This document shows, piece by piece, positions 41,388 through 48,949 of a DNA stretch of 64,000 bases. Source of the stretch: CAWAWP01 sp963841205. GTDB taxonomy: Bacteria; Chloroflexota; Ktedonobacteria; Ktedonobacterales; JADMIN01. The notes under the pieces were generated by a model. The model worked only from the letters and a program-made list of their open reading frames with translations. It made no database searches and was not told the DNA's origin. Each line of letters starts with the position of its first letter. The first letter of the stretch is position 1. A program made the position numbers and the translations under genes. The stretch spans positions 1 through 64,000 of the forward strand of contig CAWJCH010000003.1 of NCBI GenBank assembly GCA_963841205.1, read 5' to 3'.

Positions 41388-42101
41388 CTGAATACGCAAG
41401 GCTCGCGTGACCTGCCCGAGGACGCGCGTCGCATCGAAGAAGCCCTCGTACTTGCCGTCGCCTACGAGCCGCCCGAGGCGCTGGACGAGCCCGTCTTCGG
41501 GCTGAATGACGCCGACCTGCGGCGCATCGTCGCGCTGACGCTCTCCCGCGTGGGCGTCACCGTCCCGGTCGAGTTGAGCCTCATGCTCACCGGTGACGAC
41601 GGCCTGCGCGCGCTCAATCGAGAGTATCGCGGCAAAGACGAGCCGACCGACGTGCTCTCGTTCCCGCTGCTCGACGCCCCGCTCGTCGACGCCCCTGACG
41701 ATCAGCTCTGGCAGCCCGCCGAGGATGATGATGCCGAGGATGAGATCGCCGACCTCAGCGCGATGGAGTACGCTGTCTCCGACGGGGACGAGCTCGCCCT
41801 CGACGGGGACGAGCTTGCGTCAGACGGCCGCCATGCGCTGGACGATCTCGACCTCGAAGGTGTTGATCCCTTCATCACGCCAGAGGACGAGCACGCGCAC
41901 CTGGGCGACATCGCCCTCTCGCGTGATACGCTGCAACGGCAGGCGGCGGAGGCCGGCCACAGTCCCGCCCGCGAGCTGGCCTACCTGCTCTCGCACGGCG
42001 TGCTCCACCTCGTCGGCTACGACGACACCACCGACGCGGGCTATCAGGCGATGGTGGCGCACCAGGAGGCTGTGTTGCAGGCGGCAGGCATCAGCGAGTA
42101 A
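41388..42101 (+). CDS. ybeY: Endoribonuclease YbeY with long acidic insertion and no canonical start
   Basis: YbeY is a metal-dependent RNase for 16S rRNA 3' maturation and ribosome quality control. ELSLMLTGDDGLRALNREYRGKDEPTDVLSFPL and the metal site HGVLHLVGYDDTTDAGYQAM are clear. The third ligand, usually His (GYDH), is Asp. About 65 mostly acidic residues separate TDVLSFPL from the next motif LGDIALS, whereas in ordinary YbeY these are nearly adjacent. The only ATG/GTG/TTG in frame is at 41550, which would remove the N-terminal helix. The frame stays open from 41388, where CTG (or ATT three nt earlier) follows AGTAGG. Near dgkA, a common partner. Confidence 0.75.
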   Translation: MNTQGSRDLPEDARRIEEALVLAVAYEPPEALDEPVFGLNDADLRRIVALTLSRVGVTVPVELSLMLTGDDGLRALNREYRGKDEPTDVLSFPLLDAPLVDAPDDQLWQPAEDDDAEDEIADLSAMEYAVSDGDELALDGDELASDGRHALDDLDLEGVDPFITPEDEHAHLGDIALSRDTLQRQAAEAGHSPARELAYLLSHGVLHLVGYDDTTDAGYQAMVAHQEAVLQAAGISE

Positions 42102-42134
42102 CGCTGGCAGAGTGCAGCTACAAACGGGTGACGT

Positions 42135-42602
42135 ATGGACACATCTCAGATCACGCGGCAGCCGGGGCGGGCGCACGAGTCCAATGCCGCGCGCCATGCG
42201 CCGGAGATCGAAGCCGTCCCGCAGCGGTCGGTTCCTCCGCGCCCTGAGTTTCTCCGCAGCTTCGTCTACGCCGGGGCCGGACTCTGGGAGGCGCTGCGCA
42301 CCCAGCGCAATATGCGCGTGCACGTTGCCGCTGCGCTCCTCGCCATCGTGCTTGGTGTCGTCCTCCGCATCTCGCCCGTCGAGTTCGCCGTCGTCTTCCT
42401 CGCCATCGGCGGCGTCCTCGTCGCCGAGATGATCAACACCGTCACCGAGGCCGTCGTCGATCTCGCCACGCGGGAGTACCACCACCTCGCTCGTATGGCA
42501 AAGGATGTCGCCGCTGGCGCCGTCCTCGTCAGCGCCATCGTCGCCGTGATCGTCGCCTTCTTCATCTACCTGCCGCCGCTCTTTCACCTGCTCGGCAAGT
42601 GA
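42135..42602 (+). CDS. dgkA: Diacylglycerol/undecaprenol kinase family protein
   Basis: A 155-residue membrane kinase with three helices. Family core AEMINTVTEAVVDLATREYHHLARMAKDVAAGAVLVSAIVAVIVAFFIY (E-x2-N-T-x2-E-x3-D; K-D-x-A-A-G-A-V) is intact. In Gram-positives and Chloroflexota this type phosphorylates undecaprenol, recycling the cell-wall lipid carrier. An unusual N-terminal extension of about 35 polar residues precedes the fold. ATG start 33 bp after ybeY; the ybeY-dgkA order is conserved in many bacteria. Confidence 0.9.
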   Translation: MDTSQITRQPGRAHESNAARHAPEIEAVPQRSVPPRPEFLRSFVYAGAGLWEALRTQRNMRVHVAAALLAIVLGVVLRISPVEFAVVFLAIGGVLVAEMINTVTEAVVDLATREYHHLARMAKDVAAGAVLVSAIVAVIVAFFIYLPPLFHLLGK

Positions 42603-42818
42603 GGCGAAACGCGTGGGCCGACCAACGCTCGTCAGGCGATGGCCCTCAAGAGATCAGTGGGACTAGCGCCAACTACGGCGCGACGACGGCCCTTCCGCGT
42701 CGCTCACGTCACTGGGAGAGCCGTTGCGGTTGGTCGGAGCGTTCGGGTTCGCCCTAGCCGCCTGGGACCACCCCGTCGCCGTCAAGTTCACAACGGGTTC
42801 TAGGTGGCGAGGGCTACC

Positions 42819-43556
42819 CTATCCCCTCGGCTCCGCAGTGTCCTCCACTGTCGCCACGTTAGGCGATACCCCACTTGCTGGCAGCCGTGGCGAGGAGTAT
42901 GCCCCCCGCTGCTCCGGCGGCAGCAGCTCCGCGATCGCATACATGATGCGGTCTGTCGCCTCCGCCAGGCTCTCGCGGCTGCGCTTCCCGTCATGTGCGT
43001 CGAGCGTAAACGGCTTCCCGTAGCGCACCGTCGCCTTCGGCGCCCAGAAGAGAAAGCCCCTGTGCTTGAACACGTCTGGCGTCCCGGAGATGGCGACTGG
43101 CACGATCGGCGCGTTCCCCCGCAGCGCGATCAGCGCCACGCCGGTGTGCGCCTCGATCAGCGTGCCGTCGTCGCTGCGGTGGCCCTCCGGGAAGATCACC
43201 ACCGCCTCACCCGCGCCCAAGAGCCGCTCCGCCGTGCGCAGTGCCTCGCGGTCGCCCTCGCCACGTCGCACCGGGAAGGCGCCGCCTTTGCGCAGTATCC
43301 AACCCAACAGTGTCGTGTTAAAAAGCTCGATCTTCGCCATATAGTGCGTCACGCGCGGCACCCGAATCGACGCCACCGGAATGTCGAGCCAATGGATGTG
43401 ATTCATCGCGAGGATCACCGGACCGCGCCGCGGCACGTTCTCCAACCCCTCGCTGCGAATGCGGACAAACGTGGGCAAAACCAGGCGCGCGAACAATCGC
43501 AGCGCTTCATAGAATGGACGCGAAGGGGTGCCGTCGGGCGATTGCCTGCCAAACAT
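42819..43556 (-). CDS. plsC: 1-acyl-glycerol-3-phosphate acyltransferase
   Basis: A 245-residue PlsC-type acyltransferase for phosphatidic acid synthesis. Motif I NHIHWLD (H-x4-D), motif III VVIFPEGHRSDDG, motif IV APIVPVAISGT, and a short membrane-associating N-terminus are present. Lies downstream of cmk on the same strand, the common cmk-plsC order, at a gap of about 250 bp. ATG start. A Pro/Ser-rich tail of about 25 residues is atypical. Confidence 0.9.
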   Translation of the reverse strand: MFGRQSPDGTPSRPFYEALRLFARLVLPTFVRIRSEGLENVPRRGPVILAMNHIHWLDIPVASIRVPRVTHYMAKIELFNTTLLGWILRKGGAFPVRRGEGDREALRTAERLLGAGEAVVIFPEGHRSDDGTLIEAHTGVALIALRGNAPIVPVAISGTPDVFKHRGFLFWAPKATVRYGKPFTLDAHDGKRSRESLAEATDRIMYAIAELLPPEQRGAYSSPRLPASGVSPNVATVEDTAEPRG

Positions 43557-43807
43557 CGTAGCCTCCCACCTCTCCGAACGTCCGCTCGGTCGTAGACGCG
43601 TCAGTCGGTCGTTGCGCCGGGTCGAAACGCGAATATGTACCAGTCACTCCCGCGTCATGTCGATGGTCTCGCGCCCTGATGGAATCTCGTTTTTGTTGGC
43701 GGACACGTCGGCCGCCAGCCGCCAACGTCGCGCCTAGTCCATCTCTCATTGCAAAAATCTATGAGGGACGATGATTGTCTCGCCATCCGCCCCGCCAGGC
43801 GGACGGG

Positions 43808-44488
43808 TCACGGCTCGCTCAACAATGCCTCGATGCGCTTCACTACCTCATCGGCCTGCAAGTTCGTGTTGTCGATGGTCCGCGCATCGGGTGCCGCCTG
43901 CATGTTCGGCGCGTCGATGGCGTCGCGCTGCTCGATCTCGCGCCGCACCGTCTCCAGCGAGGGCGCCGCGTCGCCGTACTTCGCCACCATATCGGCGTGG
44001 CGGCGGCGTGCCCGCTCCTCCGGTGAGGTCGTCAGGAAGATCTTCAGGTCCGCGTCGGGCAAGACCACGGTCCCGATGTCGCGTCCGACCATCACCATGC
44101 CGTGCTCGCGCGCCAGATCGCGCATGCGCCGGATCAGCGTCGCGCGCACGGCCGGGTGGATCGACACGCGTGAGACTGCGGCCTCCACCGCCGGTGTGCG
44201 CAGCAACGGTGTGTAGTCCCGGCCGCCGACCATCACCGTGTATTGACGGCCATCGGTCTCCGTCGCGGCGGGCGGCGCAATCGAAATGGGCATCGTCTCC
44301 GCCAAGAGCTGTAGCGAAGCGGCATCCTCAGGCGTCACACCGGATTCCAGCGCCAGCGCCGTCAGCGCGCGATAGAACGCCCCGGTATCGATGTACGGAT
44401 TCCCGAGGCGTCGAGCCAACCGCTCGCCGATCGTGCTCTTGCCGACGCCGGCCCCCCCATCGATGGCGATCCGTGGATGCGCTTGCAT
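43808..44488 (-). CDS. cmk: Cytidylate kinase
   Basis: A 226-residue (d)CMP kinase of usual length. Walker A GGAGVGKST at about residues 11-19, YIDTGAFYRALTALAL (CMP-binding), GRDIGTVVLPDADLKIFLTTSPEERARRR and the LID arginines are present. Phosphorylates CMP and dCMP with ATP. First gene of the minus-strand cmk-plsC unit. Its leader contains a LexA-boxed element about 430 bp upstream, so SOS control is possible but speculative. Confidence 0.93.
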   Translation of the reverse strand: MQAHPRIAIDGGAGVGKSTIGERLARRLGNPYIDTGAFYRALTALALESGVTPEDAASLQLLAETMPISIAPPAATETDGRQYTVMVGGRDYTPLLRTPAVEAAVSRVSIHPAVRATLIRRMRDLAREHGMVMVGRDIGTVVLPDADLKIFLTTSPEERARRRHADMVAKYGDAAPSLETVRREIEQRDAIDAPNMQAAPDARTIDNTNLQADEVVKRIEALLSEP

Positions 44489-44797
44489 GCCGCACAGCCT
44501 CCGCTGATACGACGCCGAGCCCCACCCCCGGCAATCGACTCAGCCGCATTATAACAGGTTGCGCGGCCCGGAATAGCGGATTTTTCGAGGCGCTCTTTCC
44601 GGTGGTGACGCGGGAATGCTTTTCCGTTTCCTTCCGCTTTTCTGTTTCGATCGGAGGGGCGAGGTCGAATTCAAGGGGATTGAGGGGGGCGGGACGGAAG
44701 GCGGAAGAAGGGCCCTCGCCCTCTGCCAAGCCCCCAGTGTGTGGTTCCGGGAGGGTTTCTCGCTTGTCCTGACGCGCCTTCCGCTGTCACGGGTGAG

Positions 44798-44854
44798 GTG
44801 GGGGAGGAAGCGAGATGTGGGGGAGGAAGCGAGATGTGGGGGAGGAAGCGAGAT
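44798..44854 (+). repeat. Tandem 19-bp repeat x3
   Basis: Three exact copies of GTGGGGGAGGAAGCGAGAT followed by a partial copy. Located inside copy 1 of the LexA-boxed element. Confidence 0.85.
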
Positions 44855-44911
44855 GTGGGGGAAGCACTCGTGGGGTGCGCAACGCGGGAACACTTTGTGG
44901 GCGTTACAATA

Positions 44912-44960
44912 AGAACATGCGTTCTGATTGCAGTGTAGCATAGTGGTGCGGGAAGCGCAA
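44912..44960 (-). promoter_or_regulatory. SOS-type promoter with LexA box, copy 1
   Basis: Minus strand: TTGCGC (44955-44960), 17-bp spacer, TACACT (44932-44937), 6 nt, then AGAACGCATGTTCT (44912-44925), a perfect GAAC-N4-GTTC palindrome as bound by LexA/DinR of Gram-positive type. The box would cover the transcription start. Confidence 0.6.
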
Positions 44961-45051
44961 GGGCGGGCGGAGAAAAGGGATGATGCTTGCGCGGGCGTGT
45001 GTTTAGGGCAGCGCGTCCACGGCTGTGGTGTAGCCCTCGGCCCGAATTGCG

Positions 45052-45552
45052 TTACCCGTTCGCCGCATCCTCGCGATGATGGCGGCGCTCGCCAGATTCA
45101 CGCGGATCGACCACGCGCAGGTCGGGCCGGTGCCCATCTTCCGCCGTCGATGCCTCGCTCCGTGCATCCGCTTCGCTCAGCCGCCTCCCGCGCGGCGGCG
45201 AGAGGTAGTAGCTCCCGATCAGCGCTACCCCGACCGCCAGCGGAATCAGCCCCGGCAAGAGCCACGGGCCGAAGCGTCCGGGCACCGCGCTGAACGGCGC
45301 TGGCAGCAGATAGCCGAGTGTATAGAGGCCGACCGTCACCGCCAGCCCCACCATTGCCGTGATCATCCCCCCCCGCAGCATCGCCGAGCTGCGCGGGGGC
45401 TGCAGCGGGTCGCCTTCGAACCGATCGAGCAGGCCCCGCTCGATCATCGTCATCCGTTCGCGGTGGTCGAGAAAGCGCACCAGCAGGATGAAGCCGAGGA
45501 ACAGCGCCAACGCGCCGAGCCATTCGAGGCCGACCACGGCCAGATTATTCAC
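45052..45552 (-). CDS. DUF6249-like membrane protein
   Basis: A 166-residue protein with an N-terminal helix (VVGLEWLGALALFLGFILLVRFLDHRERMTMIERGLLDRF) and two further helices (GGMITAMVGLAVTVGLYTLGYLL, WLLPGLIPLAVGVALIGSYYL), then a charged tail. The HRERMTMIERG motif after the first helix is that of DUF6249 proteins, which often sit next to ECF sigma factor genes. It is divergent from the ECF sigma gene with about 150 bp between, fitting co-regulation by that sigma. Function unknown. Confidence 0.75.
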   Translation of the reverse strand: MNNLAVVGLEWLGALALFLGFILLVRFLDHRERMTMIERGLLDRFEGDPLQPPRSSAMLRGGMITAMVGLAVTVGLYTLGYLLPAPFSAVPGRFGPWLLPGLIPLAVGVALIGSYYLSPPRGRRLSEADARSEASTAEDGHRPDLRVVDPRESGERRHHREDAANG

Positions 45553-45699
45553 GGCGAGCTCCTTCTATTCACATCCCGTCGCGCGACGGGCGAGCTTGTG
45601 TTCTTGCCGCACCTGTATCATACTCTGCTCAGAGCCGCGCGCGAGCCGCGGTGTTTCAGTTCATTTCCTTCGCCGCACCGTTCAGGATCGAGAGCCGCC

Positions 45700-46491
45700 G
45701 TGGATCCGCGAAACCTTGTCGATAGGTTCGCTCTCCAACTCGACATGTTGCAGAACGTCTCGGCCAGGACGCTGGCCCAACTCCGCGGCTTCGAGCAAGC
45801 CACGCCCACCGCCTCGGTTTCCGTGCCCGTCGCGCCAGACGCCGCCGAAGCAGAGCGGGCGCTGCTCGATCGCGCCCGCGCGGGGGATCAGGATGCCTTC
45901 GCCGCGATCGTCCGCGATCATCAGCGGCAGGTCTACGCGCTGGCCCTGCGCATGCTGCGCGATCCTGAGGAGGCAAGCGAGGCGACGCAAGAGGTCTTCC
46001 TGGCGGCGTGGCAGGGGCTGCGCGGCTTTCGGGGCGATGCCCGTTTCGCCACCTGGTTGTATCGCATCGCCTACAACTATTGCCTGCGCCTCGTCGCCCA
46101 TCGCCGCCGCGACGTCACCCTCCAGGCCGAGCTCAGCGCCGCCTCCGCCCGCGAGAATCGCCCCGAGCGGACGCAGAGCGCGGCATCGGCGCTCGACGCA
46201 GAGCATGAGATGCGCGAGACCGTGCGCGGCGAGATCGCCAAACTGCCGCAGAAGTACCGGGTCGTTGTCGTCCTGCGTCACCTGCAGGAGCTCAGCTACG
46301 AAGAGATCGCCGAGGTCATGCGCGTGCCGATCGGCACCGTGAAGACGCATCTCTTCCGCGCGCGCGCGATGCTCAAGGAGCGACTTGAGGATCTCGGCGG
46401 CGTGCGCGACGGTCTCGGAGCGGGCCTGAGGGGCATGCTCGACCAGCTTGATTCCGGACGTCAAGCGCCACAACATAGGGACGGACCATAA
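45700..46491 (+). CDS. ECF RNA polymerase sigma factor
   Basis: A 263-residue extracytoplasmic-function sigma factor. Sigma region 2: ALLDRARAGDQDAFAAIVRDHQRQVYALALRMLRDPEEASEATQEVFLAAW...FATWLYRIAYNYCL; region 4: LPQKYRVVVVLRHLQELSYEEIAEVMRVPIGTVKTHLFRARAMLKERL. A 60-residue N-terminal extension precedes region 2. The GTG start is chosen as the first with a plausible AGGA; an ATG 15 codons later is an alternative. Followed by its anti-sigma gene (8 nt gap), so they form an operon, perhaps with autoregulation upstream. Confidence 0.9.
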   Translation: MDPRNLVDRFALQLDMLQNVSARTLAQLRGFEQATPTASVSVPVAPDAAEAERALLDRARAGDQDAFAAIVRDHQRQVYALALRMLRDPEEASEATQEVFLAAWQGLRGFRGDARFATWLYRIAYNYCLRLVAHRRRDVTLQAELSAASARENRPERTQSAASALDAEHEMRETVRGEIAKLPQKYRVVVVLRHLQELSYEEIAEVMRVPIGTVKTHLFRARAMLKERLEDLGGVRDGLGAGLRGMLDQLDSGRQAPQHRDGP

Positions 46492-46498
46492 CGTGCCG

Positions 46499-47065
46499 AT
46501 GAACGACTTGATCTGCTCGCGCGTGGGCGAACTCTCGCAGCTCTACGTGGACCAGCGGCTCGATATGTACTGGATGGGCCGGCTTGAGGCGCACCTCGCG
46601 GGCTGCGCGGAGTGCCGTCGTGATCTGGCCGTGCTCGAAGCGATTTGCGCCGCCTCGACGCAAGAGGAGCCGATCGTCGAGCCGCCGGACCTCACCGCAC
46701 GCATCCTCGGGCGCGTCGCCGTCTACGAGCAGCGCCATGCCCGACCGCAGGTTGCGAGCCTGGGGCTGCGGTGGGTGGATGGCGTTCGCGCGGGCGTGCT
46801 GGCGAGCGCGACCACGATCTTCTTCATCTTACTCTCGCCTGCCTTGCGCCCAGCGCTGGGTGGGCAGCTCTCGCGCATTTTCCCCGCCGTCGTCGCGCTG
46901 CTGCTCGCCCCCGGCCCTGGGTCGATCGCCTGGCTCGCCTGGCTCGTCTGGATCACCGTCGGTGTCGCGCTCACGCTCTGGCTCGCCGGCGGCGAGGTCC
47001 GCGCCGCGTGGCGCCGCTCTCTGGAGCGGTGCCTGCCCTCACTCCCCCAGCTACGCCACCTATAA
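46499..47065 (+). CDS. Anti-sigma factor with zinc-finger (zf-HC2) domain
   Basis: A 188-residue membrane protein. Cytosolic ZAS domain: C6 ... H32-x3-C36-A-E-C39 (LEAHLAGCAECRRDLAVLE), which holds the sigma factor in the zinc-dependent way. Then a linker, and about three membrane helices (ASATTIFFILLSPAL, FPAVVALLLAPG, IAWLAWLVWITVGVALTLWLAG). Translationally coupled to the ECF sigma gene. A start at a GTG two codons upstream is equally possible. Likely senses envelope stress. Confidence 0.85.
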   Translation: MNDLICSRVGELSQLYVDQRLDMYWMGRLEAHLAGCAECRRDLAVLEAICAASTQEEPIVEPPDLTARILGRVAVYEQRHARPQVASLGLRWVDGVRAGVLASATTIFFILLSPALRPALGGQLSRIFPAVVALLLAPGPGSIAWLAWLVWITVGVALTLWLAGGEVRAAWRRSLERCLPSLPQLRHL

Positions 47066-47282
47066 TAGGTTCGTCTAATAGGTTCGTCGCGCCGCCCACC
47101 TGGCGATAGCCCGCCGGGTATGGCGATAGGCAGACGGACTCGCGCATGCTACACTCCTCTGCACATGGCCCGCCCTCTGCAATACGCGCCATGGGCCGTT
47201 GGTGCAGCGTCGGCGGAGGTTGCCGAGACGGGCGCGTGGGCGGTGGGGAGGGGCGGCGGTCAGCCAGGGAGGAGCAGAGTCA

Positions 47283-48944
47283 GTGAGACAGGATCCATCG
47301 AGCGTGGCGCGGGCCGCTGGAGCGCCAGAGCGCGCCGGAGCCATTCGAGTGCCGAGCTGGGCCTACCCGTTGGTGACGATCGCCTCACTGCTGATCGGCG
47401 GCGAATCGATCGTGCGCGGTACCCGCCTCGTCACCACCGCCGCCGATAGTGACCTCACCAACTTCTTCTTTCGCTCGGCGGGCTACATCCTCAACGGCCA
47501 GCCGTTCCAGATGTACGCCGTGCACGCCAGCGGCGGTTACCCCAACTACAATCCGCCGCTCAGCATTTTCCTGATGGCGCCGCTGCTCGGCCTGGCACGC
47601 TCCTTCGGCTTCGCCGCCAACTACGGCGAGCAGATCACCTTCGTCTCGCTGCCGTTCACGCTCTTCGTCCCGCTGCTCGGCTATCTCGTGCTCCGCGCGC
47701 TGCGCCAGTTCTACCCGCAGATGCCCGACGCCCAGCGCTTCCTGGCCTACACGCTCGTCGTGCTCTCGCCGCTGACCTGGCAATCCTATAGCCCCTGGTA
47801 TCACATCGAGCAGCCCATGATGCTCTGCCTGCTGGTGGCGGCGCTGCTCGCCCTCCAATCACGCAATGAAGCGCTTGCCGGTGTCTTCGCCGGGCTGGCC
47901 GTCCTCACTCGCACGACCGCGCTGATGCCGCTCTTGGCGATTGGCGTCCTGCTGCTGGTCGCGCGCGAGTGGCGCACGCTGATCCGCTTCGGCGGCATCG
48001 CCGCGGGGATCGCGGTGTTGGGCGTCGCGCCGTTCTTCCTCGCGGACCGCGCCGACACGACCTATGCGTTTCTGACGTGGCGTGGCACCGCCATCATCGG
48101 CGGCAACTCGATCTGGGCGATCTTCGCCGCGCCGGACAGTGCCACCGGCATCCGTCACACGCTCGACGCCCTGGCGCGCCGGCTCGACATGCCGACGGTC
48201 GTGATCTTCCTTGTGATCGTCGCCGCGCTGGCCGCTCAGCGTCGGCACGTCTCTGCCTTTGGGCGCGACGCCTGGGCGGTGGCCGCCATCGCCGCGCTGG
48301 CCGTGCCGATGCTCAGCAAGACGAACTGGCCCTACTACTATCTCGAGCCGTTCATCTTCCTGCTGATCTGGGAGTTCTCCTCGATGCACGACCGCCTCTC
48401 AGGCGTCTGGCGCTGGCCGGTGCTTTCGGTGTTTTATCTCGCGACCACGGCGACCCTCTCGCAGTATATCTGGGTGCAGAGCGTCGGCGCGCTGGATCGC
48501 ATCCTCGTCGGCGTGACGGAGTTCGCCGTCATGGCCGCCTTCGCCTACGCCATTTGGCGACGCATGGCCGCCGCGAAGGCGAGCGCCGCGATCGAACAGC
48601 CGCCGCAGTTCGCGGTGCAGGGTGCCATGCCGCAGGCAGGCCTGGGCGTGGCACCGCGTCAACCGGCACCTGGGGTCGCCGCGCGGCCTGTACCGGCGGG
48701 TCAGCCGCCCGCCACGCCGCTCTGGCCAGGCGAGGCGTCGCGCTCGCAAGCTATGCGCGTCGACGAGCCGCTCTGGACGGCGGAGGCGACCGCATCGGGC
48801 CGCTCGCGCTCCCCTTTGGCACCGGACGGGCCACAGTCGGTGCCGCCGACGAGTCCGCGGCCCTTCCCGCCAAGCGCGGGCGAGCAATGGCCTGACCTCG
48901 ATTCTGCGTGGCCGCAGCGTCCTCCCGCCATGGGCGATCGGTGA
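47283..48944 (+). CDS. Polytopic GT-C-type glycosyltransferase
   Basis: A 553-residue integral membrane protein with about ten hydrophobic helices. An acidic loop after the first helix (TTAADSDLTNFFFRSAGYILNGQPFQMY) with Asp-Ser-Asp and GYPNYNPPLS is typical of GT87/GT39-like polyprenol-phosphate-sugar transferases that act outside the membrane. The C-terminal 100 residues are Pro/Ala/Gln-rich, likely disordered. GGAGGAG precedes the GTG. A second, similar gene follows 5 nt after its stop, so they are an operon pair. Confidence 0.75.
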   Translation: MRQDPSSVARAAGAPERAGAIRVPSWAYPLVTIASLLIGGESIVRGTRLVTTAADSDLTNFFFRSAGYILNGQPFQMYAVHASGGYPNYNPPLSIFLMAPLLGLARSFGFAANYGEQITFVSLPFTLFVPLLGYLVLRALRQFYPQMPDAQRFLAYTLVVLSPLTWQSYSPWYHIEQPMMLCLLVAALLALQSRNEALAGVFAGLAVLTRTTALMPLLAIGVLLLVAREWRTLIRFGGIAAGIAVLGVAPFFLADRADTTYAFLTWRGTAIIGGNSIWAIFAAPDSATGIRHTLDALARRLDMPTVVIFLVIVAALAAQRRHVSAFGRDAWAVAAIAALAVPMLSKTNWPYYYLEPFIFLLIWEFSSMHDRLSGVWRWPVLSVFYLATTATLSQYIWVQSVGALDRILVGVTEFAVMAAFAYAIWRRMAAAKASAAIEQPPQFAVQGAMPQAGLGVAPRQPAPGVAARPVPAGQPPATPLWPGEASRSQAMRVDEPLWTAEATASGRSRSPLAPDGPQSVPPTSPRPFPPSAGEQWPDLDSAWPQRPPAMGDR

Positions 48945-48949
48945 CGGCA

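Larger units (their letters stand above)
44621..44960 (-). other. LexA-boxed dispersed element, copy 1
   Basis: An apparently non-coding element of about 340 bp. It begins (minus strand) with a TTGCGC-17-TACACT promoter and a LexA-type box, runs through a tandem repeat and ends with a module containing CTTCCGC and AAGCGGAAG arms plus a 21-nt block identical in copy 2 (44621-44641 here, 61660-61680 there). The possible protein in between is not conserved between copies, so an SOS-induced RNA or a long 5' leader of cmk is more likely. Confidence 0.5.

Noticed and set aside
44549..44941. Minus-strand protein of 130 residues under the LexA-boxed promoter
   Set aside because: Its start codon lies within the promoter itself and the protein is not conserved in copy 2.
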